Assembly: GCA_905116865.2 (NCBI GenBank)
Contig: CAJHNH020000210.1
Coordinates: 1 to 64,000, forward strand
Direction: 5' to 3'
Source of the DNA: Candidula unifasciata
Lineage: Eukaryota > Mollusca > Gastropoda > Stylommatophora > Geomitridae
Length of the DNA: 64,000 bases
Shown here: one piece after another, positions 57,106-64,000 of the stretch
Layout: each line of letters begins with the position of its first letter
Numbering within the stretch: position 1 is the stretch's first letter
Notes under the pieces: model-generated
Told to the model about the DNA's origin: nothing
What the model saw: only the letters and a program-made list of their open reading frames with translations
The model's database searches: none
Program-made: the position numbers and the translations under genes

Positions 57106-57374
57106 GAGAATAATAACAACAATGAAAGACTGTGAGTGATGTCACTGACACCAGGACCGTCACCTTTACTTCCCCGAACATTACCTTGCATCAACTGAGG
57201 TCGGGTTGACCTGGATTATGGCCTGAAGTTATAAGACTACGGGGGAGGGAGGGGATGGTGTCTCACCCGTTAGTAAAATTGCCCAGAAACCAGTAAGTGC
57301 CCTTAACAATGCGTAGACGTATTTTTGATACATTTCATATTATTACTACTCTAAAAGTCCATTCCCCTGTCGCG

Positions 57375-57700
57375 TATGTAGTCATGTCCATCCCCAAACT
57401 TCTGTATCGTGTCATTTCTGTCAACTCTGAAAGAGATGATCCTTCCTGACTTGATGTCAAACTGTCCTGCATCTTCTCTCTCGGCCTCATTCTTTTGCCT
57501 CTCTTCCCTTCCAACTTTCCTACTGTAAACGATTTACTCTAGTTTTCTCATTCTTGTGGCATGGCCATAGAATGGTAATTTTCTCTTTCTGATGTGAGTT
57601 ATCAGTATTCGTGAGTTTCTTTCAAAGCATCTTCAATACTGTTTTTTTCCCCCTGACCAGTGTATTTTCATCTTTCACATATAAAACCACAACTCCGCAC
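57375..57700 (-). pseudogene. RTE-like retrotransposon C-terminal fragment (family R2)
   Basis: The plus strand shows tttctgtcaactctgaaaga, 'gatgtcaaactgtcctgcat', cttccaactttcctactgta and cattcttgtggcatggccat, matching the copies at 6.6 and 50.4 kb. It is decayed, with no frame. Confidence 0.5.
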
Positions 57701-57877
57701 CTTCCAAATAATTTTTCACTATTCTGCCATTGTATATACTTCCGCATATCAGGATATGATTTATGTAGTTATTAGGAATTCTCTTTCTCGCCTCAGTTGG
57801 TGAAGAAAGCTTCCGTAGAATGTTTTTTCGTTTCCTAAAATGCGGTCTTTACTTCAGCTATTTATTTTACATTCAAC

Positions 57878-59058
57878 CATCATACAGTACAGCTCATACA
57901 GTCAGTCACTTCTGCTATTATACTGTACAGTCGCTTTTGTCATCATACAGTACAGTCGCTTTTGTCATCATACAGTTCAGTCACTTTTGTCATCATACAG
58001 TACAGTCACTTCTGATATCATACAGTACAGTCACGTCTGATATCATACAGTACAGTCACTTATGCCATCAGTCAGTACAGTCACTTCTGCCATCATACAG
58101 TACACTCACTTCTGCTATCCTACATTACAGTCACTTCTGCCATCATACAGTACAGTAACTTTTGCCATCATACAGTACAGTCACTTCTGCCATCATACAG
58201 TACAGTCACTTCTGCCATCATACAGTACAGTAACTTCTGCCATCCTACAGTACAGTCACTTCTGCCATCATACAGTACAGTCACTTCTGCCATCATACAG
58301 TACAGTCACTTCTGCCATCATACAGTACAGTCACTTCTGCTATTATACAGTACAGTCGCTTCTGTCATCATACAGCTCAGTCACTTATGTCATCATACAG
58401 TACACTTACTTCTGCCATCCTACAGTACATTCACTTCTGCCACCATACAGTACAACAACTTCTGCCATCGTACAGTACAGTCACGTCTGATATCATACAG
58501 TACAGTCACGTCTGATATCATACATTACAGTCACTTGTGCCATCATACAGTACAGTCACTTCTATCATACAGTACAGTCACTTCTGCCATCATACAGTAC
58601 AGTCACTTCTGCCATTATACAGTACAGTCACTTCTGCTATCATACAGTACAGTCACGTCTGATATCACACAGTACTGTCACTTCTGCCATCATACAGTTC
58701 AGTCACTTCTGTCATCATACAGTATAGTCATTTCTACCATCATACAGTTCAGTCACTTCTGCCACCCTACAGTACAGTCACTTCTGCCATCATACAGTAC
58801 ACTCACTTCTGCCATCCTACAGTACAGTCACTTCTGCCATCATACAGTACAGTCACTTCTGCCATCCTACAGTACAGTCACTTCTGCCATCATACAGTAC
58901 AGTCACTTCTGCCATCATACAGTACACTCACTTCTGCCATCCTACAGTACAGTCACTTCTGCCATCATACAGTACAGTCACTTCTGCCATCATACAGTAC
59001 AGTCACTTCTGCCATCATACAGTACAGTCACTTCTGCCATCATACAGTACAGTAACTC
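57878..59058 (+). repeat. 25-bp minisatellite
   Basis: About 47 tandem copies of a 25-bp unit (cttctgccatcatacagtacagtca) with point variants (gtctgatat, tgctatta, catccta) that are shared by non-adjacent copies. The array fills 1.2 kb of the intron between TM7 and helix 8. Long Ser/Tyr/His frames are translated repeat. Confidence 0.95.
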
Positions 59059-59395
59059 TTCCCATCTTTTTATATAGCAGGGCAGGGCTTTTTAACTGGT
59101 GGACGTGGATCAAATCTGGCCAGCCAAGATCTGACAAGTGACTGGCAGTTTATTGCCAGTTATGCTGTAATGATCTTTCTTTGCTGGGGTTCAAGCCACT
59201 GGGCCGCGACGATCACCGTTTGAAAAATGTTGGCCCCTGAGTAAACTTGAACAGCCCTTCAGTAGGGTGTGACAATTTTACAGATGACTATTTTGTTGAC
59301 TTTTATGCATTTTGTAAAGACTGTGACGAATAATTAAAACAGACGGTTAAACGAGTTGTAATTAATCGAAGTTTAACTGTTGAATACCGTCACAG

Positions 59396-59538
59396 GAAAA
59401 GTTCAAGCGAGAGTTCCGACAGCTGTTTGTCATGTGCCCGTGCATGAAGCAAAATAACGACTACTACACGGAGTACTTCTCTGATGACGTCAACATGTAC
59501 CGCCGGGCGAATAACAATGGCCACGTGCCGGCAAACAG
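59396..59538 (+). CDS. Neuropeptide GPCR exon encoding helix 8 and proximal tail
   Basis: The acceptor is taccgtcacag and the donor gtaagt. Frame 0 gives EKFKREFRQLFVMCPCMKQN then NDYYTEYFSDDVNMYRRANN, NGHVPAN and two bases of an Arg codon. It continues NPFIYGLLN from the TM7 exon into NEKFKREF, the amphipathic helix 8. The CPC pair is a plausible palmitoylation site, and the Tyr/Ser-rich acidic tail offers kinase sites. Leucokinin-type receptors share the NEKFKREF string, as best I recall. No stops or frameshifts, and codon use is G/C-richer than the surrounding intron. Confidence 0.85.
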
Positions 59539-59736
59539 GTAAGTGTTTTACTGGTGCTTTAGTTTAGGTTGCTGGCTGTAAGCAAAGAGTGGACTGAAAG
59601 GACAGGTGTCAGATGTTAGACAGGCCAACATGCCCAGTTCTTAACCCTTGGAAAATTAGGTTCGTTGGTTTGTTTGTTCCCACAGGGGACTTTCTGGCCT
59701 GCGGTACTTACCTTGTTTACCAACTGCCTTCGTGTC

Positions 59737-60191
<455 letters not shown>

Positions 60192-60325
60192 TGAGGATAA
60201 TCCGTGGAAAGGTCTCGGAAACCGCGTTTATCCAGTAGACCATATTTATGGCCGGGCTATATTGCGGCGACTGGCAAGAACCGAAATAACGAAAATTGCA
60301 ACCCTCACGGGGATGACTAGTCCTA
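60192..60325 (-). repeat. 5S-type SINE fragment
   Basis: The plus strand reads atgaggataatccgtggaaa, 'ggtctcggaaaccgcgttta', 'accatatttatggccgggct' and atattgcggcgactggcaag, the reverse complement of the middle of the 34703 element. The segment between the tail and gatgaggat is deleted. Confidence 0.65.
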
Positions 60326-60769
60326 GCACTAGATCGCCTTCATACTTAAAAAGCCTCATCATCTGTTTGGACCTGTATGAGAATATGGGGTTTTTTAAAA
60401 GTTTACCTTTGATGCTTTTGTGTAAGCAATCCAGCAATGTTTTTTTTTTTTTTTTCAGTGTGGCTTGTGTTCCCTTAACGCATCTTCTGTAAATCCATAC
60501 GGGACTGAAAGAGTTACACTTGCACCATAATTTGCACATCGGTGTTCCAGAACTAGTTTGTTTTTGCAGACATATGGTTCTTTGCACCTCACGAAATTCT
60601 TGTTTGCGGGCAGATTTACTTTTCTTTTTCCATTAGAACAGTGTCCGAAACCCGGACTGGGATTTTACCTAATCTTTAAAAAAAAAAAAAATGTTGCGTA
60701 CCCTTTACAGGACGTTGCAGAACTAACCCCAGTATGTTTTTGCCTGCTGTGGTTTTTCTAGGCAACTTT
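60326..60769. other. No gene seen
   Basis: Receptor intron with T- and A-rich runs (about 60440-60455 and 60678-60690). No exon was seen. Confidence 0.35.
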
Positions 60770-60910
60770 ACGTTCAATAGTGGGTCATTGCCTTTTAAAC
60801 GGTCAGCTCTCAGCACCGCTGTCGAAACCAACGCAAGACAAATCGTCCGCAGCTGGAATCGAACCCGGCACTACAAAGTTCGTTCGCAACGCCTAAACCA
60901 CAAAGGTAGT
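60770..60910 (-). repeat. tRNA-like SINE segment (family E)
   Basis: The minus strand shows gtggtttaggcgttgcgaac, gtgccgggttcgattccagc (a good B box) and cttgcgttggtttcgacag, the same order as at 11745-11885. Confidence 0.55.
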
Positions 60911-61159
60911 TTAATTTTATACGACCACGTCTTGTCGGCTTCGAGATTTCATAGGAAATTCATAGGGACCCCTATGGTTTTTTATGGACAGTACCATGTT
61001 ATGTAAAGTAGGAGAGGGGGGGGGGGCTAGTGTTAAATGAATAGCAACTACTACTAAGCCTAACCCTAACCCCTCTGAGTTATGAGTTCTGAGTTGAATT
61101 ATCTTCACAGGACTCCGGACACATCCATAGGCGCTCAGATTCCCCTCTCAACATATTAA

Positions 61160-61690
61160 TCAGCGTCGCGCGGTAATAGTGACAGTCCTATGTTGGTTAA
61201 CAAGACTTCGTATGCGTCCGGTGTGCTTCTCATGCTTGGCTGTGCCGATCTTTACTCCCAGTTCGCGTATTCTTAGCAGTGATGTGGACACCTTGCTTCC
61301 AAAATCCGCAGAATGTCCTATCTCTCTAGGGACAATGACAATGTCTGCGTTATCTATGGGCCGGCCATCTTCAATTAATGCAGCACCTGCCAGTCTATCA
61401 GCTCTTTTATTACCAACAACACCTGCACACCCTGGGACGAATATGAAGGTAAATGCACACAAATGAGAGTTTTGCAATGACTCAAACCACTGTCTGCGTA
61501 ACCAGCCTGTCTCGACCCGCCGGATCATGCTCAAAGAATCACTCGGCACACACACACGGGAATACTCCTGTGATTTTAGCCACATGAAAGCTTGTCTCAT
61601 CGCCATCACCTCCATCGTCATGCTGCTGGTAATCATGGAGAAGGCATCGCTGGCTTCTGAACTCTTCTGCCCCTAACCCCTCTATACTAG
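61160..61690 (-). pseudogene. Non-LTR retrotransposon RNase H remnant (family H)
   Basis: An open minus-strand frame of 158 codons reads SSMTMEVMAMRQAFMWLKSQ, SLSMIRRVETGWLRRQW, FIFVPGCAGVVGNKRADRLAG and a C-terminal 'IRELGVKIGTAKHEKHTGRI'. The RNase H motifs TMEVMAxxxAxxWL and GNKRADRLAG are present. The usual PGHAG has become PGCAG, replacing a conserved histidine. It lies antisense in the last receptor intron, about 170 bp upstream of the final exon. No RT is attached. Confidence 0.75.
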
Positions 61691-61864
61691 GAGACGTTCT
61701 GGAAATTTCCCGACCAAATCTTGAAGCCACCGAGATGAGGTCGTATAAAATTAAAGCTCCCCCACAGACGCCCTTACTTAAGCTACCATAGAAAAATACT
61801 TCACGCTCACTGACGCATTAATGTGTACTTATCCTAAACTCTTCACATCTCCGTACTTCCACAG

Positions 61865-61964
61865 ACATGGCGCAGTGCGATACAACTTCTACCGCGACAA
61901 CAAGAAAGGATACGGCAAACAGGTTCAAATCCAAAGCGACGAAACAGAGACATCGCAAATCTGA
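61865..61964 (+). CDS. Neuropeptide GPCR last coding exon
   Basis: The acceptor is cgtacttccacag. The first base completes the split Arg codon, then RHGAVRYNFYRDNKKGYGKQ and VQIQSDETETSQI are followed by TGA at 61962-61964. The basic, Tyr-rich stretch and acidic Ser/Thr-rich end are typical of a GPCR cytoplasmic tail. Joined in phase with the three upstream exons it gives about 144 C-terminal residues of the receptor. The terminal ETSQI could be a weak PDZ ligand (S-Q-I), which is speculative. Confidence 0.8.
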
Positions 61965-62605
61965 CGCAAGAAGAGAGGCGCCCAACCAGAATTGGCGTCC
62001 TATGTGTAACTAAGCAACGGCTGTGCTTCTCTGACAATAACGTTGCAGTTTGAAAACCAGCAAAATGACTTCCTCTTTACTGCGATATATGTTGGATCGA
62101 GTGCAAGCATCATTTGGAGCTATTTTACGAACTGTTATATCGCATGTATACATGTCTCCCTGTTGCCTCTATTGTTAATCTTGATGTTTGCGATGTAAAT
62201 TACCTCTCTGTGATTATTTCACTGATTAAACTGAAAAATAGTTTAACACAGGTTAATTTGTTCAGATCCGGCAATTCTTACTTTAACTCCTTCTATCTGA
62301 AACAGATATCATTTTAAACTAGAAAGTCTGACATCTAACAGACGTAGAATAATAACCATAATTAAAGGGCAGAGAAAAGAAACAACTAAGGTTGACTGGA
62401 CAGTGGGATAACAAATTTGGACTTAGGGAGTAATAGAATCATTGGTTTTTATAAATAGTAACCAGTAAATGTATGGTGGGTGACCTCGATCAGAAAGAGT
62501 TAAAGTAAAAATTACCATGTTTGACTGTATTCGAGTAAACAAAGCTGTGTGATATAAGGTGCCCCAGGAAAATACTTCATAATTCATGATATGCCGTGTG
62601 ATAAC
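61965..62605 (+). other. Presumed receptor 3' untranslated region and flank
   Basis: Follows the receptor stop codon. AT-rich, with no frame. I did not identify a definite AATAAA cleavage signal that fixes the transcript end. Confidence 0.4.
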
Positions 62606-62611
62606 TTTTAC

Positions 62612-62807
62612 CAGTGGTTCTCAACTTTTCCAACCCTGCGACCCTTTAATACAGTTCCTCATGTTGTGGCGACCCCAAACCATAAAATTATTTTCGTTAC
62701 TACTTCATAACTTCAGTAAATATATGTTTACGGTGGTCTTATGTGATCCCTGTTAAAGGGTTTTTCGACCCACAAAAGGGTCGCAGCCCTTAGGTTGGGA
62801 GCCGCTG
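62612..62807 (+). mobile_element. SPIN-like hAT miniature element
   Basis: 196 bp with ends cagtggttctcaac and ggttgggagccgctg. Internal blocks 'cctgcgaccctttaatacag', ttcctcatgttgtggcgacc, ccataaaattattttcgtta and ggtcttatgtgatccctgtt correspond in reverse to the 34962-35428 copy. The flanking octamers acttttac (62604-62611) and agttatac (62808-62815) match at six of eight positions. It is non-autonomous, with no transposase. Confidence 0.82.
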
Positions 62808-63055
62808 AGTTATACTGTTTCATATTATTGACGAGCGAGAACAAAGTGACCGATAATTGTAACAAATTTATTTTGCTTCGTTGTGTCTCCATTATAATTA
62901 TTGTTTTTAATTATTCAGTTTACAACTGTGCATGTATACCATTACCTTTTGTCATTTGATGATGTATGTATTGTTTTACAGTGAAGCTGTCATACTGTGT
63001 CTTTTGAACGAGACAGAAACTTCACTTAATTATCTGCGTATAATTTTCCTGTTGC

Positions 63056-64000
63056 CTATAAGTTTCCAGTTGAGTTGAGCCAAGAATTGACGTCACAGCA
63101 CTCGGGGCATTCATATGCATGCGCCGTCCTCATCTTCAGCAGCCAGTGCAGAGTTCCAATACTAATGGTACCGGTCACAATTTGGTTTAATTTTTGTCTT
63201 GCCTTTCCTCCGAGTGTAGTCAGCCGGCCAGATCCTCTGGTTACACCCAGGTGTCTCATTCTCTCCAGGCCATAATAATCTTCTTTCTCTGCTGATTCCG
63301 TTGCTTGTTCCTAAAGAACCTTGGTCACATCTGCCTTGTCATGTATCAGTTCACAACCCAGTGGTGCAGAACAAGTCAATCTGTCTGTCTGTTTGTTACT
63401 CACCACGCCGGCATGGCCTGGAAAAAAGAACCAAAGTAGGCTCACTACCTGTGACCTTTTCAGTAAAGCTTGCAACTCTGCTCGAAGCATCCCTGTCTTT
63501 ACTTTTTTCAACATGCTTTCTGTCTGTTAAAATTACGACATGTGTATGCATCTCGTTCTCTAGAGAGCTGCATTTACCGACTTCATCTCCATTCTCATGT
63601 TAGATGTTGTGGTGTCATATGCTAGGCTGTCTTGCACTAATGATTTTCCATTTGCTTTGGTTACGAATTCCCAGGTACTTCTCTTTCATCTCAGCACCGA
63701 ACCATCTGTGTAGATAATCAGATCACCGGGGCGTGAATTGTCGTGAATCAACTGTTGGACCAATCTCCGTAGCACCCGCTGGCCACTCTCTGCACACCCG
63801 GCCCAATGTTATCATAACCCTACATAGGTCAGACTTTTCCGCTGGTACTCCGACCCACTCTCTCTTCGCCCAATGTTCTCCAGCATGCATACTTGTCTTA
63901 TTGTGTCTTGTGCTTGGGCCATCTTCGATTTACCCCTTTTCAGCCTCTGGCCCTTGCCTGCAGCCAAAGCTTCATACAGGGGGTGTTCCTTGTCTGCTGC
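63056..64000 (-). pseudogene. RNase H retrotransposon remnant, runs off the window end (family H)
   Basis: On the minus strand, from the right: decayed upstream sequence, then MLKKVKTGMLRAELQALL, FFFPGHAGVVSNKQTDRL (RNase H PGHAG motif intact), HDKADVTKVL. After a stop come 'MRHLGVTRGSGRLTTLGGKA', 'IGTLHWLLKMRTAHAYECPE' and CCDVNSW. The last block with YECPECCD is the best-preserved copy of this family's C-terminal Cys motif. The frame is broken at least twice. The 5' part lies beyond the window. Confidence 0.7.

Noticed and set aside
57820..59077. Regular 25-bp repeats considered as a CRISPR array
   Set aside because: There are no spacers; the units are directly tandem. This is a eukaryotic locus with no cas genes.
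61055..61075. Telomere-like cctaaccctaaccc
   Set aside because: Only two units; chance or degenerate repeat.

Overview
The window looks like repeat-saturated intergenic and intronic DNA from an animal, most likely a gastropod mollusc. The evidence is a rhodopsin-family neuropeptide-receptor gene with canonical GT-AG introns, many decayed non-LTR retrotransposons, tRNA- and 5S-rRNA-headed SINEs, two SPIN-type hAT miniature elements, and very long simple-sequence arrays. The gastropod placement is inference. It rests mainly on the receptor's resemblance to invertebrate leucokinin/lymnokinin receptors and on the published presence of SPIN elements in a pond snail.

The only convincing host gene is on the + strand. 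Four exons (36604-36704, 56001-56091, 59396-59538, 61865-61964) encode TM6, TM7 with NPFIY, helix 8 and a cytoplasmic tail ending in a stop. They splice in phases 2, 0 and 2 across introns of about 19.3, 3.3 and 2.3 kb. Exons for the N-terminus through TM5 were not found in the first 36.6 kb and probably lie upstream of the window. Every other long reading frame is a retroelement remnant or translated low-complexity repeat.

Layout. 1-7 kb: 3' ends of RTE-like and RNase H-bearing retrotransposons. 7.3-8.8 kb: a 35-bp minisatellite broken by (TA)n/(GA)n and a SINE. 10.5-17.1 kb: SINEs, a 5S-SINE foldback inside an RNase H fragment, and large (TTC)n arrays. 17.1-28.3 kb: three minisatellites (38, 37 and 55 bp units), CA/TA tracts and SINEs. 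28.4-34 kb: retroelement tails and a (GAA)n array of about 0.7 kb. 34.7-35.4 kb: a stack of a 5S-SINE, a SPIN element and a tRNA-SINE, each with recognisable target duplications. 36.6-62 kb: the receptor gene. Its introns carry a 5'-truncated RTE copy inserted in a minisatellite, SINEs, a 0.77-kb TGTA/TGTC array, a 0.96-kb (GAA)n array, a piggyBac-like TTAA element, a jockey-like RT/RNase H remnant, a 1.2-kb 25-bp minisatellite and a 0.45-kb CTAT/CCAT array. 62-64 kb: presumed 3' flank, a second SPIN copy and another RNase H fragment.

The main organising principle is that many simple-sequence arrays are not free-standing. The 5S-SINE family ends in tetra- or dinucleotide tails, and several other retroelement families end in (GAA)n tails. 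The giant microsatellites here look largely like expanded retroelement tails. I recognise no new multi-gene biochemical system. The most unusual objects are the snap-back 5S-SINE at 12851-13238 and the SPIN copies. Several element boundaries are approximate because they were judged by eye.
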